Positions 51,291-60,696 of a stretch of DNA of 64,000 nt are shown here, piece by piece. How positions within the stretch are numbered: position 1 is the first letter of the stretch; each line of letters starts with the position of its first letter. Below the pieces are notes generated by a model. The model was not told where the DNA came from. It saw only the letters and a list, made by a program, of their open reading frames with translations, and made no database searches. The translations under genes and the position numbers were made by a program. This DNA is from Lodderomyces elongisporus (lineage: Eukaryota; Ascomycota; Pichiomycetes; Serinales; Debaryomycetaceae). The stretch lies in the NCBI RefSeq assembly GCF_030384665.1, contig NC_083675.1:1236001-1300000 (forward strand), written 5' to 3'.

Positions 51291-51699
51291 ATAATAATTA
51301 CAAAATTTAGACGAAGTCGTGGAGAAAGAAGATCAAGTTCAATTTAGGTCTGTTTACATTTTCCACGTACTTTAATATTGTGTAACAAATTCGGTGCATG
51401 TGCCGCAAACCTGGGAAATTGAGTCCAAATTTGTTTGAATTTTTTTTTCTGTCTTTTTTTTTTTTTTTTTGGTTAATGTTTTCTCTCTAACTTCTCTCCC
51501 ACGCGGAAGCACTTACGGCTTAGGCTCTTTTTTTTTTCGAACACTTATAATCTGGAGAAGAAAAAAAAAAATTAGTTGAACGTTTTGCAGCCATTGATTG
51601 AAGAAACAAATAAAATAAGATTTGAGAGACGGTAATGAAAAACAGACTATACATAACACATTAGGATTTTTTATTTTTTGGTTGAAAAGATATTGAAAG
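51291..51699. other. Intergenic: promoter of the four-TM gene
   Basis: 409 bp between two minus-strand genes, with T runs near 51441-51470 and 51529-51538. No strong motif seen. Confidence 0.6.
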
Positions 51700-53022
51700 C
51701 TAAGCTACGAGCGACCTCTGTGGGGTCAACTGATATGGCGTATTGTTGACGTGAGAAGCGGATGCAGATGTCGATGTCGGTGTCGATGCAACACATCGCT
51801 CACGTCTTTGTATTGAATGCTCAGAGATTGGCGCCAGTGCACTTCTCGCAGTGGCACTAACTCTATTCTGTTTTTGAGGGATGGGGTGTTTGATTAATGA
51901 TGGATTAGATTGCATTTGCGTTCCACTCGTAGAGTTAATTTCATTTCTCGAGAATGCCGAGTTATCGATAACAAAAGGGTTCCTTGTTTTATGCGCAGTA
52001 CTCAAGTTGGTTTGATCAAGTCTTGAGTCTTCTTCGTTGAAACCTCCTCCACTGCTGTACGAGATATTTTGGCCACTGCGAATTTCTCTTTCGCTTTCCA
52101 GCAAACCATTTTCGTCACTTCCGATCGAAGCATAGTTTGAAGAGGCAGATATAAAATCATTGGTGTTAAATGGTGTTATTTGATCAGATACCCCTGTCGA
52201 TTGAGATCTAGCATGTCCTGACTGCTGGAAATTAAAAGTATCACTATTGTTGGAATTGGGTTGCAGTCTGTGCATTTGATCGTGTCGTTGATCGTGTCGT
52301 TGGTCGTGTGGTCTTTGTCCTGGTGTTGGTGCTTGACCTGCATCTGGACCTGCAACTGGAACTGGAACTTGTTGCACAATCACTGTTTGATCATGCGGTC
52401 TTCTGACACTTCGAAAGAGCAGAAACATAAGTGGCCATCTCATCATTCTCCAAAAGCCATTTCTTCTACGCAAAGGTTGCATTTGGGGTTGTTGCACTGT
52501 TTTGTTGACGTTGATATTCTGATTTACTGTTTTTTTATTCTGTGGTTGTTGGCCATATCTCTGTTGGTATTGACTCTGCAGTTTATTTTGATACTGTTTT
52601 TGTTGATAATTCAGAGTACCTGTTGTTGTTCCTTCTGTTTTCCTAGTATAATTGGGATTGTTTTGGTTTCGACGTTGATAATAATCACTGTCTTTTTGAC
52701 GAGACTGTTGATTAGATGAATTATTATTTTGATAATTTGAAGATTGTCCATACTGCAGTTGTGATGTTGATGGTGATGACTTTTTTTGAGGATTTCTCGA
52801 AGGTTGTTGGTTTTGATAGTGTCCACTATATGTATAGGGTGACAGAGCATAAGCCTTGCCTTTATTTGACCTTGTTTGTGTGGTATAGCTGGAGCCGTAA
52901 CCTGTAGAGCTGGAGGATGCGTAGTTGCTATATCCACGACTGCTATAACCTCGACCACCTCCATAACCACCTCCATAACCACCTCCATAGCCACCGAATC
53001 CGCCTGATCTTCTGCCGTACAT
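51700..53022 (-). CDS. Orphan Gly/Tyr- and Gln/Asn-rich protein
   Basis: 440 residues, not recognised. The N-terminus is Gly/Tyr-rich (GGFGGYGGGYGGGYGGGRGY). A long Gln/Asn/Ser/Tyr-rich region (about 60-180) looks prion-like in composition. Then comes a basic-flanked hydrophobic segment (RRRNGFWRMMRWPLMFLLF, about 185-203) that could be a membrane anchor or amphipathic helix. After it lie short HDQR repeats (about 240-252) and a Ser/Asn-rich tail. The mix of low-complexity domain and one hydrophobic helix suggests a membrane-associated condensate-type protein; that is inference. A TATA-like element (TATATAAAAG on the minus strand, near 53161) lies about 140 bp upstream, next to a 34-bp palindrome. 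Confidence 0.65.
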   Translation of the reverse strand: MYGRRSGGFGGYGGGYGGGYGGGRGYSSRGYSNYASSSSTGYGSSYTTQTRSNKGKAYALSPYTYSGHYQNQQPSRNPQKKSSPSTSQLQYGQSSNYQNNNSSNQQSRQKDSDYYQRRNQNNPNYTRKTEGTTTGTLNYQQKQYQNKLQSQYQQRYGQQPQNKKTVNQNINVNKTVQQPQMQPLRRRNGFWRMMRWPLMFLLFRSVRRPHDQTVIVQQVPVPVAGPDAGQAPTPGQRPHDQRHDQRHDQMHRLQPNSNNSDTFNFQQSGHARSQSTGVSDQITPFNTNDFISASSNYASIGSDENGLLESEREIRSGQNISYSSGGGFNEEDSRLDQTNLSTAHKTRNPFVIDNSAFSRNEINSTSGTQMQSNPSLIKHPIPQKQNRVSATARSALAPISEHSIQRRERCVASTPTSTSASASHVNNTPYQLTPQRSLVA

Positions 53023-53178
53023 TTTATGATAATATTGTAAGTTTGTATATAGGTAAATAGTTAAAATAGTTGTGATGTATAGAGCAGTTTTTTAAATAAC
53101 AAAAAGAAAAAAAAAATTTAAAGAGATTTGAAGTTTTCTGAACCAAGTGTTTAATTGCCCTTTTATATATGAATATTT

Positions 53179-53212
53179 CAGATTGTTATGCATCGTGATG
53201 CATAACAATCTG
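53179..53212. promoter_or_regulatory. 34-bp perfect inverted repeat
   Basis: Arm CAGATTGTTATGCATC (53179-53194), 2-bp spacer GT, and the exact reverse complement at 53197-53212. Each arm carries ATTGTT, the core bound by HMG-box factors of the Rox1/Rfg1 type, so the dyad presents two inverted HMG-like sites. It lies about 157 bp upstream of the orphan gene ATG and just upstream of its TATA. Confidence 0.7.
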
Positions 53213-53271
53213 CCCCTTGGGTTCTACTTTTTGAGAGATTATTTTGTGGGTACGGAGTGAGTCAAGATTAA

Positions 53272-53538
53272 TTATTTGTGTGTGTGTGTAGATATTGTTA
53301 GTCTATTTTGTGGGTGAATGAATATAGCTCCGCTGTCTTTAGTCATGTAAAGAGAATCCGTAACCACACCACCTGCGTGGGGTAAAGAGGGCCTAACGAA
53401 GCAAACGGGGATAACGGAGCTAATAGAGCTAATGGGGCTCATGGGGCTAATAGGACTAAAACGTATGGGGGTGCGAAGCCTTTGGTGGTGGTAGTGGTCG
53501 TGGCGGCTGTGGGTAATGGTGTAAGAGTCAAAGGTCAT
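53272..53538 (-). CDS. Possible small protein, 88 aa (uncertain)
   Basis: An ATG-started frame in the only comparatively GC-rich part of this spacer. The product has a His-rich start, SPISPMSPISSISS repeats and no recognised domain. TATAAATA on the minus strand (53602-53609) lies 64 bp upstream of its ATG, a plausible yeast promoter distance. The frame may equally be chance, since it comes from short GAGCTAATA-like repeats near 53420-53455. Confidence 0.22.
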   Translation of the reverse strand: MTFDSYTITHSRHDHYHHQRLRTPIRFSPISPMSPISSISSVIPVCFVRPSLPHAGGVVTDSLYMTKDSGAIFIHPQNRLTISTHTHK

Positions 53539-53611
53539 TGTGTATGCAATAATAGTTTGCTGATGATTTAGTGCACAGCCGTTAAGTCATGTGCTTGAGT
53601 TTATTTATAGG

Positions 53612-53656
53612 AAAGGACAAAAAGGACAAAAAGGACAAAAAGGACAAAAAGGACAA
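53612..53656. repeat. Five tandem copies of AAAGGACAA
   Basis: Five perfect head-to-tail 9-bp units, directly upstream (on the minus strand) of the TATA-like element at 53602-53609. Confidence 0.95.
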
Positions 53657-54095
53657 AACGGAGATTCAATTATGAGGCAGCTTCAGACAGGAGCAATATA
53701 AAATTAATAATCTCAAGATGCCTCATCATGCGGCAAATTTATTAAAACTGAAAATTAAAGCAGTCATTAAAGTACTTGTTGCAAATATCATGTTACCTGT
53801 TCAACGTATTCCTTTCTTTTACCCACTTATAAGCATCGATTTGGTCCAACTTCGAGTCTGGATGCGTTTTCAATGGTCGTGGGTCATGTCTAGAGTTTTT
53901 TCTTAACTACTTTTTTTTTTTTAGTTTTCTGTTTTTGGTTTTTGTTCTTTACTCTTGTTTCAAACAATTGCAAAGAAAAATCACCTTCCAGTGTCATTCA
54001 TTGAGTTTTCCCATTTCAATATTATAATTTAATGATTAAACTTTAGCTTAGTTTTTTCAAACAAAGATGGTCTTGCTTGTTTCTCTTTTTATTTT

Positions 54096-54107
54096 GGGGG
54101 GGGGGGG
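54096..54107 (+). repeat. G12 homopolymer
   Basis: Twelve consecutive G in a T-rich context, within the orphan gene / GLK1 spacer. Confidence 0.95.
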
Positions 54108-55365
54108 GGTTTGTTTTTCTTTTTTTTTTCTTTTCCCTCGGGTCAACTCCTTCGGTTTTTCTCGGAGTACACATGTTTTTGTTAGGGTTTTTGTGTACTG
54201 GAAATTATCCGACCGAAAGGTCTTTCGCCTATTACAAATTTATTACTAGTACCACCAATTACGCAATGTCCCTCACAAAAACTTTACTATACCTTTAAAA
54301 GACCTTTATAAGACCTTCACGCGACCATTTTGTAACTTACACAAGAAGTTTGGCGTGTTAGACATATTATAATGATTAGTAAGGTTAGGCGAAATAGAGA
54401 AAAAGAAAAAATATATTCCTAATAATGAAATTGGAAGGAGGAAAAGTGTAAAGTGGAAAAAAAAAAAAATTGGGCTGTACTCGAGAATGGAGAACAGATG
54501 TCCCTTAACTTAATTTGTTGGCGTTCTACTTAGTAGAAGTAAGGATAATAATCCGGGGAACATAGTCCCGTGTCTTCTATAGTTTCTAGTTCAGTTGGAG
54601 AACTCAATTAATCGGAAAAAGAGAAATTGTAAGTGAAAACTAAAGTTAATAGATGAAACATTTGTGATTAATCATACAATTATACACCTTGAAATGAAGA
54701 GCCTAACATCATTTATTGGTCTCTGCTCGTAGATCCAGTTTATTTCAAACCAATTCTTGAGTTAAACAAAGTATTTATTGGTTGAAAAAGTTCCCCTCAA
54801 CATCATCATCAACAACTTTTTCTCCTTCTTCTTCTCCTTCTTCTTGTATTTCCTTCTCCACGATTTTCAAAAAGATTTCCGTAAAATCGATTTTGTCCTA
54901 CATATTGCAAATTGCACACACACACACACACACACACACTTTTATACTGCCGAGCACAAAGGTCATTATAGTTGCTACATTGTGAAACTGTCTCCAACAA
55001 AATAACTAAAGAGTACAATTCACTGAATATACATATTTCGATACTAATAATAAAAAAAAAGAAATTGAGTATACTGAAAATATTCAAACCATTGAATACT
55101 TAGTATATACATCTATACCCATATCTATATAAGCACTACGAAAGTCCAATTCTTGTTTGAATCTAATTTCTTTTTATTTATTTTTTTTTGCTTTTGGCCC
55201 CCCCCCCCTTTTTCCCCCCTTTATATATATATATATATAATATCCTTCCCACCTTCTCCGAAAATAAAGAAGGTATAATTTTATTTTACAAAACTTTCTA
55301 TTTCCACGTTGACTTCCGATCAAGAAAATACCCCAACCCCAAAGCCTTGTGATATAGACTACGCA

Positions 55366-56790
55366 ATGTCCCTTTCTGAAAAGTTAGAAGTTGCCGTTCG
55401 GGATATAGAAAATGATTTCTACATTGATGACGATTTCCTCATCAAGGCCTCGCAATACTTTGAAGAGTCCATGAGAGCTGGCTTGCAGGCCCCAGAACAA
55501 GATAGAGCACACATGCCAATGATCCCTACATATGTGACAAGCTTACCAACAGGTAAAGAAAAGGGTTTATTCTTGGCTGCTGATTTGGGTGGTACCAACT
55601 TTAGAGTCTGTTCGGTTGACCTTAAAGGTGACCACACTTTTGACTTGAAGCAAAGCAAATTTAGAATCCCATTGGACTTGATGAAGGGTGACCACGCCGA
55701 TGACTTGTTTAGATTCTTAGCAACCAAGATTGCGGCTTTCCTTGACGAAAACCACCAAGATTGCAGAGTCAAAGGGTCTAAGCCATTGAAATTGGGTTTT
55801 ACTTTTTCATTTCCTGTGGACCAAACTGCTTTGAATAGAGGCACATTGTTGAGATGGACAAAGAGTTTTGATATCCCAGATACTGTTGGAAGAGATGTTG
55901 TTCAATTGTTGCAAGCCAACTTGACCGTCTTGGAAGTCAATGTTGATGTTGTTGCATTGGCCAACGACACTGTGGGAACATTATTGTCAAGATCGTATGC
56001 CAACAACCCAGAATACACCCACGCCAACACAGTAATTGGATTGATTTTTGGTACTGGTACCAATGGTGCTTACTACGAGTCATTTGACAGGATCCCCAAG
56101 TTGAAGAACAAGCCGGAAGGCGCCAAGGGTATGGTTATCAATACCGAGTGGGGTTCATTTGACAATGAATTGAAGATCTTGCCAAACACCTTGTACGACA
56201 AGATTGTTGATTCAGAAACTGCCAACAAGGGTTACCACATGTTTGAAAAAAGAGTAAGTGGATTATTCCTTGGTGAGATTTTGCGTGTGGCATTATTGGA
56301 CTTGTTTGAGAAGGGTTTGATTTTCCAAGAATTGTATAAAGAAAGAGGTGGAAGCTTGCCTCATAGATTAATCACACCATGGCAATTGGACTCTGAGGTT
56401 CTTTCGTATATCCAAATCGACGACTCCACTGCATTGAAGATGTCAGAATTGATTTTGCAAAACACATTAAGATTGCCAACTACAGCAGATGAAAGAGTCG
56501 TGATTCAAAGAATCACTAGAGCCATCTCCAAGAGAGCTGCGCAATTAGCAGCAATTCCTATTGCAACAATCATTAGAGAGACAAAAGACTTGTATGCAGA
56601 CGACGAAAGAGACTTTGAAGTTGGTTGTGATGGTTCAGTTATTGAGTTTTACCCTGGTTTCAGAGATGAGATTATGAAGGCATTCAATGTAATCGACCCA
56701 TTAAAGGGATCGAGGAAAAAAGTGCACTTGAAGATTGCCAAGGATGGTTCTGGTGTTGGTGCTGCTTTGATTGCTGCAACCACCGATTGA
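55366..56790 (+). CDS. GLK1: Glucokinase
   Basis: 474 residues from ATG 55366 (MSLSEKLEVAVRDIENDF). The phosphate-binding motif ADLGGTNFRVCSVDL is at 72-86. A hexokinase signature (LGFTFSFPVDQ, about 143-153) and the catalytic Asp region (ALANDTVGTLL, about 200-210) follow. GLIFGTGTNGAYYE and NTEWGSFDNE complete the sugar site, and the adenosine pocket is in GSGVGAALIAA at the end. It phosphorylates glucose at C6 in the cytosol, the first step of glycolysis. Length matches Candida GLK1, with no mitochondrial-anchor N-terminus in the ATG form. The frame stays open upstream from a TAA at 55276 through TTG 55309 (19 extra codons) with no ATG. No in-frame CTG was found. Confidence 0.95.
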   Translation: MSLSEKLEVAVRDIENDFYIDDDFLIKASQYFEESMRAGLQAPEQDRAHMPMIPTYVTSLPTGKEKGLFLAADLGGTNFRVCSVDLKGDHTFDLKQSKFRIPLDLMKGDHADDLFRFLATKIAAFLDENHQDCRVKGSKPLKLGFTFSFPVDQTALNRGTLLRWTKSFDIPDTVGRDVVQLLQANLTVLEVNVDVVALANDTVGTLLSRSYANNPEYTHANTVIGLIFGTGTNGAYYESFDRIPKLKNKPEGAKGMVINTEWGSFDNELKILPNTLYDKIVDSETANKGYHMFEKRVSGLFLGEILRVALLDLFEKGLIFQELYKERGGSLPHRLITPWQLDSEVLSYIQIDDSTALKMSELILQNTLRLPTTADERVVIQRITRAISKRAAQLAAIPIATIIRETKDLYADDERDFEVGCDGSVIEFYPGFRDEIMKAFNVIDPLKGSRKKVHLKIAKDGSGVGAALIAATTD

Positions 56791-57012
56791 ATGATGCAAA
56801 CTTATACGCATATATAATTAAATTAAAATATATATGTATATGTATATATGTATATATATATATATATATATAAACGGATGTAAAAGACACTAAAATGAAA
56901 TGAAATAGCACGAACTATAAACACCTTGTAAATTAATTATTAATTGAAGATTTCAACAACTGTACATTTACTTCTTCTCTTTTTCCTCCCCTTCCTGTTT
57001 TCCTTACACTAA

Positions 57013-57510
57013 TTATTCGCCAATTATTTTATTTTGGTTCTTTTGACTATCTCCTTCTTCTTCTCCTTCTTCTACTGTTTCTTTTACAGCATTCCGCTGG
57101 TGGAAAGGTACATAATTCCTATCCCTGCCAACTGGAAATCTTTTGCACTTTCCGCACAATAAGCACTTATTGACAAACACATCTCCTTTCTCATTCTGGG
57201 CACCCTTTGTTAAATTTTCAATATACATAGACATGGTCAATCCCGGTATAAGCAACGTATGGCATTTCTTGCATATGGTTCTCTTGACCTCGGGTGAAAC
57301 TTTAGATACAGTTTTCTTGGCTATAAGATCCATGGATCTGGTGTACCCTCTTGCCAATTGCGTTAAATGAGATCCATTTTGTGTGGTAGTGGTGAAGAGA
57401 TTGCTGAGGTGATACAAATAAGTTAGTCGACTGTTGTTTTCCTTATTGGGTATATCCCTTGCAGCGCCTAATTGTTTACCCTTTTGCTTTTGCTTGTCCT
57501 TCTTCCCCAT
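57013..57510 (-). CDS. RPR2: Rpr2, RNase P protein subunit (Rpp21 family)
   Basis: 165 residues. A basic start (MGKKDKQKQKGKQLG) precedes an N-terminal helical part (RLTYLYHLSNLF ... GYTRSMDLIAKKTVSKV), then KRTICKKCHTLLIPG, the family hallmark. The zinc site is formed by Cys80, Cys83, Cys116 and Cys119 (CLLCGKCKRFPVG). The tail is acidic. Rpr2/Rpp21 is a nuclear RNase P subunit needed for tRNA 5' processing (family knowledge). The related RNase MRP protein Snm1 differs in the cysteine-block context and is longer, so Rpr2 is preferred. It shares a 391-bp divergent promoter with PRE6 and converges on GLK1, with a 222-bp gap. Confidence 0.88.
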   Translation of the reverse strand: MGKKDKQKQKGKQLGAARDIPNKENNSRLTYLYHLSNLFTTTTQNGSHLTQLARGYTRSMDLIAKKTVSKVSPEVKRTICKKCHTLLIPGLTMSMYIENLTKGAQNEKGDVFVNKCLLCGKCKRFPVGRDRNYVPFHQRNAVKETVEEGEEEGDSQKNQNKIIGE

Positions 57511-57901
57511 GACATCGTTTTACAGTAAAAAATTATGATTAAAGGGAAGTATCAAGCTTGCAAGAAAGAAACGAATTAGAAGATGTAAACGAAAAATGAA
57601 AGACAAAAATAGTAATAATAATAATAATAATAATAGAAAATTAATCAAAAGAAAGGGAGGAGTTGGGGAAAAAAGAAGATGATCTGGAAATGGAGAAATC
57701 TACTTTTTTTTGGGTGGGTTTCGATAATTTGTTTTTTTTCTCTAGATGCGAGTAGTGTTTGAAATTTCTGAGCGCCAACGGCAAAACGAGGTGGAATTGG
57801 GTGTTCTTGCAATCACCAACTATAATTAATCCTTGCCAAATTTACAACCACTCTATCAAACAAACTTCTTCAAACAACTAATTATATCTTTATAGTACAC
57901 A
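57511..57901. promoter_or_regulatory. 391-bp bidirectional promoter, RPR2 / PRE6
   Basis: Divergent spacer with (AAT)n near 57612-57634 and a Rpn4-type ACGGCAAAA at 57778-57786, about 115 bp upstream of the PRE6 start. Both genes must be transcribed from here. Confidence 0.6.
57778..57786 (+). promoter_or_regulatory. PACE-like Rpn4 site upstream of PRE6
   Basis: ACGGCAAAA contains the GGCAAAA core of the proteasome-associated control element. It is close to the GLK1-to-PRE6 strand switch and lies 115 bp before the PRE6 ATG, the usual position for proteasome genes. Base matches outside the core are imperfect. Confidence 0.5.
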
Positions 57902-58842
57902 ATGAGTGGATACGATAGTGCGTTATCTATTTTCTCGTATGTTTAGACCATTACACCCACAAGTCATATACTTCAATTGTATCAAAGGATATCCAAAAAC
58001 AAAAATCAAAAAAAAGGAAAAAATACAATTGAGCAAAACTCAAATATATACATATATATGTATATATGTTTATATGTATATGTAAGACTAATCAAAGGGA
58101 TATACTAACTTCTTGTTTTAGACCTGATGGACACGTTTTCCAAGTTGAGTATGCTTCTGAGGCGGTCAAACGAGGCACTTGTGCCGTTGGAGTTAAAGGT
58201 TCATCGGTCGTGGTGCTCGGTTGCGAGAGACGTACCACTTTAAAGCTTCAAGATCCACGTACAACACCATCGAAAATCCAAAAAATCGACCATCATATTC
58301 TTTTGGCATTTGCCGGGTTGAATGCCGATGCAAGAATCCTTATAGATAAAGCTCGTGTTGAGGCGCAATCGCACCGATTAAATTTGGAAGATGCTGTGAC
58401 TGTGGATTATTTGACGAAATACGTTGCAGGAGTACAGCAACAATATACTCAATCCGGAGGTACTAGACCTTTTGGAATTGCTACTTTAATTGCCGGATTC
58501 GATGCATTAGATACCGTGCCAAAATTGTACCAGACTGAGCCATCTGGTGTATATAACGCATGGAAGGCGCATGCGATTGGAAGATCAGCAAAGACTGTGA
58601 ATGAGTTTTTGGAAAAGCAATGGAAAGATGGAATGTCTGAAGATGAGACGGTAAAGTTAACCGTTAAGTCGCTTTTGGAAGTTGTACAAACAGGAGCAAA
58701 GAACATTGAGATTAGCGTGATGAAAGCGGGAGAGACAAAAAAATTGACCATTGAGGAGATCAACAAATTTGTGGAGGAAATTGAGGCTGAGAAGGAAGCT
58801 GAAGCGGAAAAGAAGAAGCCAAAGGTGAAGGCTAAAGAGTAG
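57902..58842 (+). CDS. PRE6: 20S proteasome alpha-4 subunit (spliced)
   Basis: Two exons, 57902-57936 and 58122-58842, encode 251 residues. Joining gives the alpha-subunit signature, with exon 1 ending in ALSIFS and exon 2 continuing [11 protein letters not shown], in frame. Further alpha-4 blocks are [42 protein letters not shown] and [20 protein letters not shown]. The C-terminal tail is Lys/Glu-rich. Alpha subunits form the outer rings that gate the proteasome; Pre6 is alpha-4 (family knowledge). The unspliced downstream frame starting at 58066 would lose the conserved N-terminus and is not the true start. No in-frame CTG was seen. It is divergent from RPR2 and convergent with FEN1. Confidence 0.96.
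57937..58121 (+). other. PRE6 intron, 185 nt
   Basis: Donor GTATGT at 57937, branch sequence TACTAAC at 58103-58109, acceptor TTTTAG ending at 58121. The intron sits after the second base of the Ser codon in ALSIFS, within the first 12 codons. Confidence 0.95.
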
Positions 58843-59011
58843 ATAGCTAAGTAGACGATATGAAGCAATGGCAATAATACAAACTTAGATGGTGTATAAA
58901 ATAACAAAAAGAAAAAGAAAAAAATAGATTGATAACTTACGTCAAACATCGTAATTGAGAACATGTAACTTGTAAAAAAGAATGTATGCATCTTAGAGTT
59001 TATTCTAGTGG

Positions 59012-59045
<34 letters not shown>

Positions 59046-59214
59046 CATGGGGAGTGGTGGGAGGAAGAAAAGCAAGAGAAGAAAGAAGAAGAGGAGCCAG
59101 AGGAGCCAGAGGAGGGAGAACTAGAGGGAAAAATAGTGGTGAAAATCGTGGTGATAGTGGTATCAATAATAGTGATAATTGGAATACTAAGAATATTCAA
59201 AGTTCATTCTTTAA
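58843..59214. other. Intergenic between convergent PRE6 and FEN1
   Basis: 372 bp with (GT)n at 59020-59045 and a GAGGAGCCA repeat near 59090-59115. No gene is supported. Confidence 0.7.
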
Positions 59215-60369
59215 TTACCTCCTTTTTGTCTTTTTCGCAGCAGCGCCTTTCTTGTCGTTTGTTTTTCTTTTTTTGTCATCTTTCCCCAGTGGTGATGTGT
59301 TGCTGTTTTTTGGCACAACTGTGAAAAACCCATCTAATCTTCCTTGAATCCCTGCTTTCAATCCTTTTTTCAATTTCTCAGCACCGCTTCTTATCCTATC
59401 CTCACTAAAACCTTTATTCTTTACCATATATTCAATCAATCCATCTAAATCTGGTTCTTTCCACTTCAACTCTACTTCCAGTGCAGGTAGCACTTCTGGT
59501 TTCATGAATAATTGTCTAGCTTCGTTGTATGGCCAATTTTCTGGTACTTTATATTTGGTTTTGTCGGGGTTTTCTTGCAAATACTTTACAATATTGTCCA
59601 AGGAGCCGTGTTCTTTGATCAACTTGTAGGCGGTAACAGGACCAACACCTTTAATTGTCTCACAGTAGTCGCATCCTAATAAAATACACAAGTCAATAAA
59701 TTGTTCTTTGGTCATATCCAAGCCTTGTATGGCTTCTTTATATGTGATTTGGTCGATGGGCATTTTTCTTGCCTCGGCAAATGTCAAATGTCTTAGTAAC
59801 TGTGGTGGTTCGTAACAAAGCGTGTCCATATCTTCACTTGCAGCAGCAAACACTTTACCACCGCGTGCCAACTCTGCGCATTGTGCTTCAGCTTCGCATG
59901 GTGCGTTAACATAGGGGATTCCCATGAGCTCTAGTAACTTTTTAGCCTCGTCGTTTTGATCGCGACTTACTCTAACCAATCTCTTTTGGTACTTTGTCAT
60001 ATCACTAACTGAGGCGTCGTCTTTTAGATTATCAATTTGTTTTTGAGCTTCTTCTCTCTTGAGCAATCGTTTCTCCAACTCACCACCTTTCAAGACTGGT
60101 GGCTTACCATCAAAAACATACACTGGCTTGATGTTATTCTCAACCATTCGAATAGTTCTGTAAAAAATACCAGACAAATGGGATGTAGTTTCACCCTCGT
60201 CATTGGTCAATTGTTGGCCATCTGATTGACGCACGGCAATTAAGAATTGATAAAGACACATGGAAGCATCAATGGCGACTTTGCGACCAAAGAGGTTCTT
60301 GAGTTCGAATTCTTTGTATGCATGTGGAGAGTGCTCTTTGATGAGCTGGTTGAGACCCTTGACACCCAT
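59215..60369 (-). CDS. RAD27: Flap endonuclease FEN1/Rad27
   Basis: 384 residues from ATG 60369 ([10 protein letters not shown]). The frame extends 65 codons further 5', but FEN1 family proteins start MG(V/I) and the extension is leader sequence. N-domain motifs are [14 protein letters not shown] and VYVFDGKPP. The I-domain has [11 protein letters not shown] and ASEDMDTL. An H2TH region ([18 protein letters not shown]) carries metal-binding Asp residues. A PCNA-binding PIP box, QGRLDGFF, is near 338-345, then a basic tail (KKTKRR). FEN1 removes 5' flaps of Okazaki fragments and acts in base-excision repair in the nucleus (family knowledge). The promoter has an MluI cell-cycle box about 320 bp upstream. 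Confidence 0.97.
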   Translation of the reverse strand: MGVKGLNQLIKEHSPHAYKEFELKNLFGRKVAIDASMCLYQFLIAVRQSDGQQLTNDEGETTSHLSGIFYRTIRMVENNIKPVYVFDGKPPVLKGGELEKRLLKREEAQKQIDNLKDDASVSDMTKYQKRLVRVSRDQNDEAKKLLELMGIPYVNAPCEAEAQCAELARGGKVFAAASEDMDTLCYEPPQLLRHLTFAEARKMPIDQITYKEAIQGLDMTKEQFIDLCILLGCDYCETIKGVGPVTAYKLIKEHGSLDNIVKYLQENPDKTKYKVPENWPYNEARQLFMKPEVLPALEVELKWKEPDLDGLIEYMVKNKGFSEDRIRSGAEKLKKGLKAGIQGRLDGFFTVVPKNSNTSPLGKDDKKRKTNDKKGAAAKKTKRR

Positions 60370-60688
60370 TATGTGAAAGATGCAGCAAAAAATGGAAGGG
60401 AAAATAAAAAAAAAAGTAGCAAAAGAATGGAGAAGAATCAGAGCAAGAAACAAGAAAATCTTTGGTAATGGTCTGTACTTGTAATGGGTAATGAATATAT
60501 GCTGACAAATGTGTGATGATGTTTGTATTGATTTTTTTAATTTTCTAATTTTTTTTTGGGCCAACTTGACCCGTTTTGGTCTTTATTTTTGGTCAAAGAA
60601 TAAGCTGGAGCAGATGTGAGATTCGTGTCTTTTTGTGTGTGTATTTTTCTATAAAAAAAAAAAAATTCCATTGATGATCAATAAGAAA

Positions 60689-60696
60689 GACGCGTC
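60689..60696. promoter_or_regulatory. MluI cell-cycle box, FEN1 promoter
   Basis: GACGCGTC, with the MCB core ACGCGT at 60690-60695, forms part of the 10-bp palindrome AGACGCGTCT. A second CGCGT core lies at 60724-60728. MBF uses such sites to induce replication genes at G1/S; placement 320 bp upstream of FEN1 fits. Confidence 0.7.

Larger units (their letters stand above)
53023..55365. other. 2.3 kb divergent intergenic, orphan gene / GLK1
   Basis: Contents: a TATA-like element near 53161, a 34-bp palindrome at 53179-53212, a comparatively GC-rich stretch with a possible small minus-strand frame at 53272-53538, a TATA-like element and five 9-bp repeats at 53602-53656, a G12 run at 54096-54107, (AC)n near 54916-54940, C10/T5/C6 near 55199-55220, and (TA)n at 55222-55240, a likely GLK1 TATA. 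Confidence 0.6.

Noticed and set aside
19742..56881. ACGGATGT, like part of a Candida telomere repeat, seen near 19742, 48823 and 56874
   Set aside because: Single scattered 8-mers in 3' flanks, with no tandem array and no extended telomere or telomerase-RNA template match.
58066..58121. Alternative PRE6 start inside the intron
   Set aside because: It would replace the conserved alpha-subunit N-terminus. The TACTAAC and AG signals show this stretch is intron.
60370..60564. 65-codon N-terminal extension of FEN1
   Set aside because: FEN1 needs its conserved MG start for activity; the upstream part is hydrophobic leader translation.
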